Shown here in pieces: positions 50,580 to 63,747 of a stretch of 64,000 bases of DNA; the stretch's first letter is position 1, and the number at the start of each line of letters is the position of its first letter. Location of the stretch: NCBI RefSeq assembly GCF_032854445.1, contig NW_027017992.1:83102-147101 (forward strand), given 5' to 3'. This stretch comes from Liolophura sinensis. Taxonomy: Eukaryota; Mollusca; Polyplacophora; Chitonida; Chitonidae. A program made the position numbers and the translations under genes. The notes under the pieces were generated by a model. That model was given only the letters and a program-made list of their open reading frames with translations. It was not told the origin of the DNA and did not search any database.

Positions 50580-53500
50580 CTAATCCGACGTATTTTGTGA
50601 CGAGAAATCGAATGGTGCAAACCGCGTTGCTCTCCAACCAATACTTTTGGCTGTAGCGACAATTGAATGATCATTTATGTCATAATAACGTGCGTAGCAA
50701 CGTCTCTTACTGCATGGAAACCAGGGAAATTTGCAATTTTTTAACAGCTGCCGATGCCTGGCTCAATTTCGCATCTTTTGGCACCTTACTGAAGTGGGTC
50801 AGTGTTCAGTTGTACTTTTTACAGCAGACTGTATCAAGTACCTTGTGTTTTTCACGTACAAATGGTGTGGTTTTTCTACACGTAGATAAAGACATTGAGA
50901 TTGTCTTGCACTTAGAAGTAAGGCAATTGCTGGGTGAGTTAAATGGGCTTGGCCCAAAGATTTGTCGTCTTCTGGGCTACCGAAGGGCACATAACTTATA
51001 GTCAAAAGTTGAATATAGTAATGACCAGTCGCGATTGTACAGAGTACAGTGTAGCCGATTTCAATTAACAAAAAGACCAGGTAAAAATGCAAAAGTGGAA
51101 AAACTGTTCCAGTGCTACTAGTAAGAGGCTAATCCGACGTAATTTGTGACGAGAAATCGAATGGTGCAATCCGCGTTGCTCTCCAACCAATACTTTTGGC
51201 TGTAGCGACAACTGAATGATCATTGATGTCATAATCACGTGCGTAGCAACGGCTCTTACTCCATGGAAACCAGGAAAATTTGCAATTTTTTAACAACTGC
51301 CGATGCCTGGCCCAATTCCGCATCTTTTGGCACCTTATAAATGTGGGTCAGTGTTAAGTTGTACTTTTTACAGCAGACTGTATCAAGTACCTTGTGTTTT
51401 TCATGTACAAATGGTGTGGTTTTTCTACACGTAAATAAAGACATTGAGATTGTCTTGCACTTAGAAGTAAGGCAATTGCTGGGTGAGTTAAATGGGCTTG
51501 GCCCAAAGATTTGTCGTCTTCTGGCCTACCGAAGGGCACATAACTTATAGTCAAAAGTTGAATATAGTAATAACCAGTCGCGATTGTACAGAGTACAGTG
51601 TAGCCGATTTCAATAAACAAAAAGACCAGGTAAAAATGCAAAAGTGGAAAAACTGTTCCAGTGCTACTAGTAAGAGGCTAATCCGACGTATTTTGTGGCG
51701 AGAAATCGAATGGTGCAAACCGCGTTGCTCTCTGACCAATACTTTTGGCTGTAGAGACAATTGAATGATCATTGATGTCATAATCACGTGCCCAGTAACG
51801 GCTCTTACTCCATGGAAACCAGGGATATTTGCAATTTTTTAACAGCTGCCGATGCCTGGCCCAATTCCGCATCTTTTGGCACCTTATAAATGTGGGTCAG
51901 AATTCAGTTGTACTTTATACAGCAGACTGTATCAAGTACCTTGTGTTTTTTATGTACAAATGGTGTGGTTTTTCTACACGTAGATAAAGACATTGAGATT
52001 GTCTCAGACTTAGAAGTAAGACAATTGCTGGGTGAGTTAAATGGGCTTAGCCCAAAGATTTGACGTCTTCTGGGCTACCGGAGGGCACATAACTTATAGT
52101 CAAAAGTTGAATATAGTAATGACCAGTCGCGATTGTACAGAGTACAGTGTAGCCGATTTCAATTAACAAAAAGACCAGGTAAAGCTGCAAAAGTGGAAAA
52201 ACTGTTCCAGTGCTACTAGTAAGAGGCTAATCCGACGTATTTTGTGGCGAGAAATCGATTGGTGCAAACCGCGTTGCTCTCTGACCAATACTTTTGGCTG
52301 TAGAGACAATTCAATGATCATTTATGTCATAATCACGTGCCCAGTAACGGCTCTTACTCCATGGAAACCAGGGATATTTGCAATTTTTTAACAGCTGCCG
52401 ATGCCTGGCCCAATTCCGCATCTTTTGGCACCTTATAAATGTGGGTCAGTGTTCAGTTGTATTTTATACAGCAGACTGTATCAAGTACCTTGTGTTTTTT
52501 ATGTACAAATGGTCTGGTTTTTCTACACGTAGATAAAGACATTGAGATTGTCTTAGACTTAGAAGTAAGACAATTGCTGGGTGAGTTAAATGGGCTTAGC
52601 CCAAAGATTTGACGTCTTCTGGGCTACCGAAGGGCACATAACTTATAGTCAAAAGTTGAATATAGTAATGACCAGTCCCGATTGTACAGAGTACAGTGTA
52701 GCCGATTTCAATTAACAAAAAGACCAGGCAAAAATGCAAAAGTGGAAAAAATGTTACAGTGCTGCTGATAAGAGGCTAATCCGACGTATTTTGTGACGAG
52801 AAATCGAATGGTGCAAACCGCGTTGCTCTCCAACCAATACTTTTGGCTGTAGCGACAATTGAATGATCATTTATGTCATAATCACGTGCGTAGCAACGTC
52901 TCTTACTGCATGGAAACCAGGGAAATTTGCAATTTTTTAACAGCTGCCGATGCCTGGCTCAATTGCGCATCTTTTTGCACCTTACTGAAGTGGGTCAGTG
53001 TTCAGTTGTACTTTTTACAGCAGACTGTATCAAGTACCTTGTGTTTTTCACGTACAAATGGTGTGGTTTTTCTACACGTAGATAAAGACATTGAGATTGT
53101 CTTGCACTTAGAAGTAAGGCAATTGCTGGGTGAGTTAAATAGGCTTGGCCCAAAGATTTGTCGTCTTCTGGGCTACCGAAGGGCACATAACTTATAGTCA
53201 AAAGTTGAATATAGTAATGACCAGTCGCGATTGTACAGAGTACAGTGTAGCCGATTTCAATTAACAAAACACCCAGGCAAAAATGCAAAAGTGGAAAAAC
53301 TCTTCCAGTGCTGCTGGTAAGAGGCTAATCCGACGTATTTTGTGGCGAGAAATCGAATGGTGCAAACCGCGTTGCTCTCTGACCAATACTTTTGGCTGTA
53401 GAGACAATTGAATGATCATTGATGTCATAATCACGTGCCCAGTAACGGCTCTTACTCCATGGAAACCAGGGATATTTGCAATTTTTTAACAGCTGCCGAT

Positions 53501-54422
53501 GCCTGGCCCAATTCCGCATCTTTTGGCACCTTATAAATGTGGGTCAGTGTTCAGTTGTATTTTATACAGCAGACTGTATCAAGTACCTTGTGTTTTTTAT
53601 GTACAAATGGTCTGGTTTTTCTACACGTAGATAAAGACATTGAGATTGTCTTACACTTAGAAGTAAGACAATTGCTGGGTGAGTTAAATGGGCTTAGCCC
53701 AAAGATTTGACGTCTTCTGGGCTACCGAAGGGCACATAACTTATAGTCAAAAGTTGAATATAGTAATGACCAGTCGCGATTGTACAGAGTACAGTGTAGC
53801 CGATTTCAATTAACAAAAAGACCAGGCAAAAATGCAAAAGTGGAAAAAATGTTCCAGTGCTGCTGATAAGAGGCTAATCCGACGTATTTTGTGACGAGAA
53901 ATCGAATGGTGCAAACCGCGTTGCTCTCCAACCAATACTTTTGGCTGTAGCGACAATTGAATGATCATTTATGTCATAATCACGTGCGTAGCAACGTCTC
54001 TTACTGCATGGAAACCAGGGAAATTTGCAATTTTTTAACAGCTGCCGATGCCTGGCTCAATTCCGCATCTTTTGGCACCTTACTGAAGTGGGTCAGTGTT
54101 CAGTTGTACTTTTTACAGCAGACTGTATCAAGTACCTTGTGTTTTTCACGTACAAATGGTGTGGTTTTTCTACACGTAGATAAAGACATTGAGATTGTCT
54201 TGCACTTAGAAGTAAGACAATTGCTGCGTGAGTTAAATGGGCTTGGCCCAAAGATTCGTCGTCTTCTGGCCTACCGAAAAGCACATAACTTATAGTCAAA
54301 AGTTGAATATAGTAATGACCAGTCGCGATTGTACAGAGTACAGTGTAGCCGATTTCAATTAACAAAAAGACCAGGTAAAAATGCAAAAGTAAAAAAACTG
54401 TTCCATTGCTGCTGGTAAGAGG
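50580..54422 (+). repeat. Satellite monomers with 2-monomer alternation
   Basis: Landmarks at 50580, 51129, 51678, 52227, 52776, 53325 and 53874, regularly 549 bp apart. CCAACCAAT/CTGCATGG copies occur at 50580, 52776 and 53874. The last two each follow a TTGTATTTTATAC copy (52458 and 53556), giving a dimer offset of 1,098 bp. A two-base change near 51900 (TCAGAATTCAG for TCAGTGTTCAG) makes a GAATTC site absent from the usual monomer. Confidence 0.85.
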
Positions 54423-56068
54423 CTAATCCGACGTATTTTGTGACGAGAAATCGAATGGTGCAATCCGCGTTGCTCTCCGACCAATACTTTTGGCTGTAGC
54501 GAGAATCGAATGATCATTTATGTCATAATCACGTGCGTAGCAACGACTCTTACTCCATGGAAACCAGGAAAATTTGCAATTTTTGAACAGCTGCCGATGC
54601 CTGGCCCAATTCCGCATCTTTTGGCACCTTATAAATGTGGGTCAGTGTTTAGTTGTACTTTTTACAGCAGACTGTATCAAGTACCTTGTGTTTTTCATGT
54701 ACAAATGGTGTGGTTTTTCTACACGTAGATAAAGACATTGAGATTGTCTTACACTTAGAAAAAAGACAATTGCTGGGTGAGTTAAATGGGCTTGGCCCAA
54801 AGATTTCATGTCTTCTGGGCTACCGAAGGGCACATAACTTATAGTCAAAAGTTGAATATAGTAATGACCAGTCGCGATTGTACAGAGTACAGTGTAGCCG
54901 ATTTCAATTAACAAAACACCAGGCAAAAATGCAAAAGTGGAAAAACTGTTCCAGTGCTACTAGTAAGAGGCTAATCCGACGTATTTTGTGACGAGAAATC
55001 GAATGGTGCAAACCGCGTTACTCTCCGACCAATATTTTTGGCTGTAGCGACAATTGAATGATCATTGATGTCATAATCACGTGCCCAGCAACGGCTCTTA
55101 CTCCATGGAAACCAGGGATATTTGCAATTTGTTAACAGCTGCCGATGCCTGGCTCAATTCCGCATCTTTTGGCACCTTACTGAAGTGGGTCAGTGTTCAG
55201 TTGTACTTTTTACAGCAGACTGTATCAAGTACCTTGTGTTTTTCACGTACAAATGGTCTGGTTTTTCTACACGTAGATAAAGACATTGAGATTGTCTTGC
55301 ACTTAGAAGTAAGGCAATTGCTGGGTGAGTTAAATGGGCTTGGCCCAAAGATTTGACGTGTTCTGGGCTACCGAAGGGCACATAACTTATAGTCAAAAGT
55401 TGAATATAGTAATGACCAGTCGCGATTGTACAGAGTACAGTGTAGCCGATTTCAATTAACAAAAAGACCAGGCAAAAATGCAAAAGTGGAAAAACTGTTC
55501 CAGTGCTACTAGTAAGAGGCTAATCCGACGTATTTTGTGACGAGAAATCGAATGGTGCAAACCGCGTTGCTCTCCGACCAATATTTTTAGCTGTAGCGAC
55601 AATTGAATGATCATTTATGTCATAATCACGTGCCCAGCAACGTCTCTTACTCCATGGAAACCAGGGAAAATTGCAATTTTTCAACAGCTGCCGATGCCTG
55701 GCTCAATTCCGCATCTTTTGGCACCTTACTGAAGTGGGTCAGTGTTCAGTTGTACTTTTTACAGCAGACTGTATCAAGTACCTTGTGTTTTTCATGTACA
55801 AATGGTGTGGTATTTCTACACATAGATAAAGACATTGAGATTGTCTTGCACTTAGAAGTAACACAATTGCTGGCTGAGTTAAATTGGCTTAGCCCAAAGA
55901 TTTCAGGTCTTCTGGGCTACCGAATTGCACATAACTTATAGTCAAAAGTTGAATATAGTAATGACCAGTCGCGATTGTACAGAGTACAGTGTAGCCGATT
56001 TCAATTAACAAAACACCCAGGCAAAAATGCAAAAGTGGAAAAACTGTTCCAGTGCTGCTGGTAAGAGG
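54423..56068 (+). repeat. Three monomers with the most base substitutions
   Basis: Landmarks at 54423, 54971 and 55520, normal in length (548-549 bp) but rich in private substitutions: GCGAGAATCGAATG (54499), TTTTTGAACAGC (54582), CTTAGAAAAAAGAC (54754), ATTTCATGTCTTC (54802), GCGTTACTCTCC (55015), TTTGTTAACAGC (55128), GACGTGTTCTGG (55355), TTTTTAGCTGTAG (55584), GGTATTTCTACACATAG (55809), GTAACACAATTGCTGGCTGAG (55858) and CCGAATTGCAC (55920). Regular length with many substitutions suggests older, less homogenised copies rather than sequencing error. Confidence 0.8.
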
Positions 56069-59000
56069 CTAATCCGACGTATTTTGTGACGAGAAATCGA
56101 ATGGTGCAAACCGCGTTGCTCTCCGACCAATACTTTTGGCTGTAGCGACAATTGAATGATCATTGATGTCATAATCACGTGCCCAGCAACGGCTCTTACT
56201 CCATGGAAACCAGGAAAATTTGCAATTTTTTAACAGCTGCCGATGCCTGGCCCAATTCCGCATCTTTAGGCACCTTATTCATGTGGGTCTGTGGTCAGTT
56301 GAACTTTTTACAGCAGACTGTATCAAGTACCTTGTTTTTTTTATGTACAAATTTTCTGGTTTTTCTACACGTAGATAAAGACATTGAGATTGTCTTGGAC
56401 TTAGAAGTAAGACAATTGCTGGGTGAGTTAAATGGGCTTGGCCAAAGATTTGACGTCTTCTGGGCTACCGAAGGGCACATAACTTATAGTCAAAAGTTGA
56501 ATATAGTAATGACCAGTCGCGATTGTACAGAGTACAGTGTAGCCGATTTCAATTAACAAAAAGACCAGGTAAAAATGCAAAAGTGGAAAAACTGTTCCAG
56601 TGCTACTAGTAAGAGGCTAATCCGACGTATTTTGTGACGAGAAATCGAATGGTGCAAACCGCGTTGCTCTCTGACCAATACTTTTGGCTGTAGAGACAAT
56701 TCAATGATCATTTATGTCATAATCACGTGCCCAGTAACGGCTCTTACTCCATGGAAACCAGGGATATTTGCAATTTTTTAACAGCTGCCGATGCCTGGCC
56801 CAATTCCGCATCTTTTGGCATCTTATTTATGTGGGTCAGTGTTCAGTTGTACTTTATACAGCAGACTGTATCAAGTACCTTGTGTTTTTTATGTACAAAT
56901 GGTCTGGTTTTTCTACACGTAGATAAAGACATTGAGATTGTCTTAGACTTAGAAGTAAGACAATTGCTGGGTGAGTTAAATGGGCTTAGCCCAAAGATTT
57001 GACGTCTTCTGGGCTACCGAAGGGCACATAACTTATAGTCAAAAGTTGAATATAGTAATGACCAGTCGCGATTGTACAGAGTACAGTGTAGCCGATTTCA
57101 ATTAACAAAAAGACCAGGCAAAAATGCAAAAGTGGAAAAAATGTTCCAGTGATGCTGATAAGAGGCTAATCCGACGTATTTTGAGACGAGAAATCGAATG
57201 GTGCAAACCGCGTTGCTCTCCGACCAATACTTTTGGCTGTAGCGACAATTGAATGATCATTTATGTCATAATCACGTGCCCAGCAACGTCTCTTACTGCA
57301 TGGAAACCAGGGAAATTTGCAATTTTTTAACAGTTGCCGATGCCTGGCTCAATTCCGCATCTTTTGGCACCTTACTGAAGTGGGTCAGTGTTCAGTTGTA
57401 CTTTTTACAGCAGACTGTATCAAGTACCTTGTGTTTTTCACGTACAAATGGTGTGGTTTTTTCTACACGTAGATAAAGACATTGAGATTGTCTTGCACTT
57501 AGAAGTAAGGCAATTGCTGGGTGAGTTAAATGGGCTTGGCCCAAAGATTTGTCGTCTTCTGGGCTACCGAAGGGCACATAACTTATAGTCAAAAGTTGAA
57601 TATAGTAATGACCAGTCGCGATTGTCCAGAGTACAGTGTAGCCGATTTCAATTAACAAAACACCAGGCAAAAATGCAAAAGTGGAAAAACTGTTCCAGTG
57701 CTGCTGGTAAGAGGCTAATCCGACGTATTTTGTGACGAGAAATCGAATGGTGCAAACCGCGTTGCTCTCCGACCAATACTTTTGGCTGTAGTGACAATTG
57801 AATGATCATTGATGTCATAATCACGTGCCCAGCAACGGCTCTTACTCCATGGAAACCAGGGATATTTGCAATTTTTTAACAGCTGCCGATGCCTGGCCCA
57901 ATTCCACATCTTTAGGCACCTTATTCATGTGGGTCTGTGTTCAGTTGAACTTTTTACAGCAGACTGTATCAAGTACCTTGTTTTTTTTATGTACAAATGG
58001 TGTGGTTTTTCTACACGTAGATAAAGACATTGAGATTGTCTTGGACTTAGAAGTAAGACAATTGCTGGGTGAGTTAAATGGGCTTAGCCCAAAGATTTGA
58101 CGTCTTCTGGGCTACCGAAGGGCACATAACTTATAGTCAAAAGTTGAATATAGTAATGACCAGTCGCGATTGTACAGAGTACAGTGTAGCCGATTTCAAT
58201 TAACAAAAAGACCAGGTAAAAGTGCAAAAGTGGAAAAACTGTTCCAGTGCTACTAGTAAGAGGCTAATCCGACGTATTTTGTGGCGAGAAATCGAATGGT
58301 GCAAACCGCGTTGCTCTCTGACCAATACTTTTGGCTGTAGAGACAATTCAATGATCATTTATGTCATAATCACGTGCCCAGTAACGGCTCTTACTCCATG
58401 GAAACCAGGGATATTTGCAATTTTTTTAACAGCTGCCGATGCCTGGCCCTATTCCGCATCTTTTGGCACCTTATAAATGTGGGTCAGTGTTCAGTTGTAC
58501 TTTTTACAGCAGACTGTATCAAGTACCTTGTGTTTTTCATGTACAAATGGTGTGGTTTTTCTACACGTAGATAAAGACATTGACATTGTCTTGCACTTAG
58601 AAGTATGGCAATTGCTGGGTGAGTTAAATGGGCTTGGCCCAAAGATTCGTCGTCTTCTGGGCTACCGAAGGGCACATAACTTATAGTCAAAAGTTGAATA
58701 TAGTAATGACCAGTCGCGATTGTACAGAGTACAGTGTAGCCGATTTCAATTAACAAAAAGACCAGGTAAAAATGCAAAAGTGGAAAAACTGTTCCAGTGC
58801 TACTAGTAAGAGGCTAATCCGACGTAATTTGTGACGAGAAATCGAATGGTGCAATCCGCGTTGCTCTCCGACCAATACTTTTGGCTGTAGCGACAATTGA
58901 ATGATCATTTATGTCATAATCACGTGCCCAGCAACGGCTCTTACTCCATGGAAACCAGGAAAATTTGCAATTTTTTAACAACTGCCGATGCCTGGCCCAA

Positions 59001-62000
59001 TTCCGCATCTTTTGGCACCTTATAAATGTGGGTCAGTGTTTAGTTGTACTTTTTACAGCAGACTGTATCAAGTACCTTGTGTTTTTCATGTACAAATGGT
59101 GTGGTTTTTCTACACGTAGATAAAGACATTAAGATTGTCTTGGACTTAGAAATAACACAATTGCTGAGTGAGTTAAATGGGCTTGGCCCAAAGATTTCAG
59201 GTCTTCTGGGCTACCGAAGGGCACATAACTTATAGTCAAAAGTTGAATATAGTAATGACCAGTCGCGATTGTCCAGAGTACAGTGTAGCCGATTTCAATT
59301 AACAAAACACCAGGCAAAATGCAAAAGTGGAAAAACTGTTCCAGTGCTGCTGGTAAGAGGCTAATCCGACGTATTTTGTGACGAGAAATCGAATGGTGCA
59401 AACCGCGTTGCTCTCCGACCAATACTTTTGGCTGTAGCGACAATTGAATGATCATTGATGTCATAATCACGTCCCAGCAACGGCTCTTACTCCATGGAAA
59501 CCAGGGATATTTGCAATTTTTTAACAGCTGCCGATGCCTGGCCCAATGCCACATCTTTAGGCACCTTATTCATGTGGGTCTGTGGTCAGTTGAACTTTTT
59601 ACAGCAGACTGTATCAAGTACCTTGTTTTTTTTATGTACAAATGGTCTGGTTTTTCTACACGTAGATAAAGACATTGAGATTGTCTTGGACTTAGAAGTA
59701 AGACAATTGCTGGGTGAGTTAAATGGGCTTGGCCCAAAGATTTGACGTCTTCTGGGCTACCGAAGGGCACATAACTTATAGTCAAAAGTTGAATATAGTA
59801 ATGACCAGTCGCGATTGTACAGAGTACAGTGTAGCCGATTTCAATTAACAAAAAGACCAGGTAAAAATGCAAAAGTGGAAAAACTGTTCCAGTGCTACTA
59901 GTAAGAGGCTAATCCGACGTATTTTGTGGCGAGAAATCGAATGGTGCAAACCGCGTTGCTCTCCGACCAATACTTTTGGCTGTAGTGACAATTGAATGAT
60001 CATTGATGTCATAATCACGTGCCCAGCAACGTCTCTTACTCCATGGAAACCAGGAAAATTTGCAATTTTTCAACAGCTGCCGATGCCTGGCTCAATTCCG
60101 CATCTTTTTGCACCTTACTGAAGTGGGTCAGTGTTCAGTTGTACTTTTTACAGCAGACTGTATCAAGTACCTTGTGTTTTTCACGTACAAATTGTGTGGT
60201 TTTTCTACACGTAGATAAAGACATTGAGATTGTCTTGCACTTAGAAGTAAGGCAATTGCTGGGTGAGTTAAATGGGCTTGGCCCAAAGATTTGACGTCTT
60301 CTGGGCTACCGAAGGACACATAACTTATAGTCAAAAGTTGAATATAGTAATGACCAGTCGCGATTGTACAGAGTACAGTGTAGCCGATTTCAATTAACAA
60401 AAAGACCAGGCAAAAATGCAAAAGTGGAAAAACTGTTCCAGTGCTGCTGGTAAGAGGCTAATCCGACGTATTTTGTGACGAGAAATCGAATGGTGCAAAC
60501 CGCGTTGCTCTCCGACCAATACTTTTGGCTGTAGTGACAATTGAATGATCATTGATGTCATAATCACGTGCCCAGCAACGTCTCTTACTCATGGAAACCA
60601 GGAAAATTTGCAATTTTTTAACAACTGCCGATGCCTGGCCCAATTCCGCATCTTTTGGCACCTTATAAATGTGGGTCAGTGTTTAGTTGTACTTTTTACA
60701 GCAGACTGTATCAAGTACCTTGTGTTTTTCATGTACAAATGGTGTGGTTTTTCTACACGTAGATAAAGACATTGAGATTGTCTTGGACTTAGAAATAAGA
60801 CAATTGCTGGGTGAGTTAAATGGGCTTGGCCCAAAGATTTCAGGTCTTCTGGGCTACCGAAGGGCACATAACTTATAGTCAAAAGTTGAATATAGTAATG
60901 ACCAGTCGCGATTGTCCAGAGTACAGTGTAGCCGATTTCAATTAACAAAACACCAGTCAAAAATGCAAAAGTGGAAAAACTGTTCCAGTGCTGCTGGTAA
61001 GAGGCTAATCCGACGTATTTTGTGACGAGAAATCGAATGGTGCAAACCGCGTTGCTCTCCGACCAATACTTTTGGCTGTAGCGACAATTGAATGATCATT
61101 GATGTCATAATCACGTGCCCAGCAACGTCTCTTACTCCATGGAAACCAGGGATATTTGCAATTTTTTAACAGCTGCCGATGCCTGGCCCAATTCCGCATC
61201 TTTTGGCACCTTATAAATGTGGGTCAGTGTTTAGTTGTACTTTTTACAGCAGACTGTATCAAGTACCTTGTGTTTTTCATGTACAAATGGTGTGGTTTTT
61301 CTACACGTAGATAAAGACATTGAGATTGTCTTGGACTTAGAAATAACACAATTGCTGAGTGAGTTAAATGGGCTTGGCCCAAAGATTTGTCGTCTTCTGG
61401 GCTACCGAAGGGCACATAACTTATAGTCAAAAGTTGAATATAGTAATGACCAGTCGCGATTGTCCAGAGTACAGTGTAGCCGATTTCAATTAACAAAACA
61501 CCAGGCAAAAATGCAAAAGTGGAAAAACTGTTCCAGTGCTGCTGGTAAGAGGCTAATCCGACGTATTTTGTGACGAGAAATCGAATGGTGCAAACCGCGT
61601 TGCTCTCCGACCAATACTTTTGGCTGTAGCGACAATTGAATGATCATTGATGTCATAATCACGTGCACAGCAACGGCTCTTACTCCATGGAAACCAGGGA
61701 TATTTGCAATTTTTTAACAGCTGCCGATGCCTGGCCCAATGCCACATCTTTAGGCACCTTATTCATGTGGGTCTGTGGTCAGTTGAACTTTTTACAGCAG
61801 ACTGTATGAAGTACCTTGTTTTTTTTATGTACAAATGGTCTGGTTTTTCTACACGTAGATAAAGACATTGAGATTGTCTTGGACTTAGAAGTAAGACAAT
61901 TGCTTGGGTGAGTTAAATGGGCTTGGCCCAAAGATTTGACGTCTTCTGGGCTACCGAAGGGCACATAACTTATAGTCAAAAGTTGAATATAGTAATGACC

Positions 62001-63747
62001 AGTCGCGATTGTACAGAGTACAGTGTAGCCGATTTCAATTAACAAAAAGACCAGGTAAAATGCAAAAGTGGAAAAACTGTTCCAGTGCTACTAGTAAGAG
62101 GCTAATCCGACGTATTTTGTGGCGAGAAATCGAATGGTGCAAACCGCGTTGCTCTCTGACCAATACTTTTGGCTGTAGATACAACTGAATGATCATTTAT
62201 GTCATAATCACGTGCCCAGTAACGGCTCTTACTCCATGGAAACCAGGGATATTTGCAATTTTTCAACAGCTGCCGATGCCTGGCCCAATTCCGCATCTTT
62301 TGGCACCTTATAAATGTGGGTCAGTGTTCAGTTGTACTTTATACAGCAGACTGTATCAAGTACCTTGTGTTTTTTATGTACAAATGGTCTGGTTTTTCTA
62401 CACGTAGATAAAGACATTGAGATTGTCTTGGACTTAGAAGTAAGACAATTGCTGGGTGAGTTAAATGGGCTTAGCCCAAAGATTTGACGTCTTCTGGGCT
62501 ACCGAAGGGCACATAACTTATAGTCAAAAGTTGAATATAGTAATGACCAGTCGCGATTGTACAGAGTACAGTGTAGCCGATTTCAATTAACAAAAAGACC
62601 AGGTAAAAATGCAAAAGTGGAAAAACTGTTCCAGTGCTGCTGGTAAGAGGCTAATCAGACGTATTTTGTGACGAGAAATCGAATGGTGCAAACCGCCTTG
62701 CTCTCCGACCAATACTTTTGGCTGTAGTGACAATTGAATGATCATTGATGTCATAATCACGTGCCCAGCAACGTCTCTTACTCCATGGAAACCAGGAAAA
62801 TTTGCAATTTTTCAACAGCTGCCGATGCCTGGCTCAATTCCGCATCTTTTTGCACCTTACTGAAGTGGGTCAGTGTTCAGTTGTACTTTATACAGCAGAC
62901 TGTATCAAGTACCTTGTGTTTTTCACGTACAAATGGTGTGGTTTTTCTACACGTAGATAAAGACATTGAGATTGTCTTGCACTTAGAAGTAAGGCAATTG
63001 CTGGGTGAGTTAAATGGGCTTGGCCCAAAGATTTGACGTCTTCTGGGCTACCGAAGGACACATAACTTATAGTCAAAAGTTGAATATAGTAATGACCAGT
63101 CGCGATTGTACAGAGTACAGTGTAGCCGATTTCAATTAACAAAACACCCAGGCAAAAATGCAAAAGTGGAAAAACTGTTCCAGTGCTGCTGGTAAGAGGC
63201 TAATCCGACGTATTTTGTGACGAGAAATCGAATGGTGCAAACCGCGTTGCTCTCCGACCAATACTTTTGGCTGTAGTGACAATTGAATGATCATTGATGT
63301 CATAATCACGTGCCCAGCAACGTCTCTTACTCCATGGAAACCAGGAAAATTTGCAATTTTTTAACAACTGCCGATGCCTGGCCCAATTCCGCATCTTTTG
63401 GCACCTTATAAATGTGGGTCAGTGTTTAGTTGTACTTTTTACAGCAGACTGTATCAAGTACCTTGTGTTTTTCATGTACAAATGGTGTGGTTTTTCTACA
63501 CGTAGATAAAGACATTGAGATTGTCTTGGACTTAGAAATAAGACAATTGCTGGGTGAGTTAAATGGGCTTGGCCCAAAGATTTGTCGTCTACTGGGCTAC
63601 CGAAGGGCACATAACTTATAGTCAAAAGTTGAATATAGTAATGACCAGTCGCGATTGTCCAGAGTACAGTGTAGCCGATTTCAATTAACAAAACACCAGG
63701 CAAAAATGCAAAAGTGGAAAAACTGTTCCAGTGCTGCTGGTAAGAGG
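56069..63747 (+). repeat. Monomers sharing the private TGTCCAGAG variant and local 4- and 5-unit repeats
   Basis: Landmarks at 56069, 56617, 57166, 57715, 58264, 58814, 59361, 59909, 60458, 61005, 61553, 62102, 62651 and 63200. TGTCCAGAG in place of TGTACAGAG occurs near 57624, 59271, 60914, 61462 and 63657 and, as far as I can see, nowhere else. GAAATAACACAATTGCTGAG (59147, 61340) and CAATGCCACATC (59544, 61737) mark a 4-monomer repeat. CCGAAGGACACAT (60310, 63052) marks a 5-monomer one. Confidence 0.85.
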
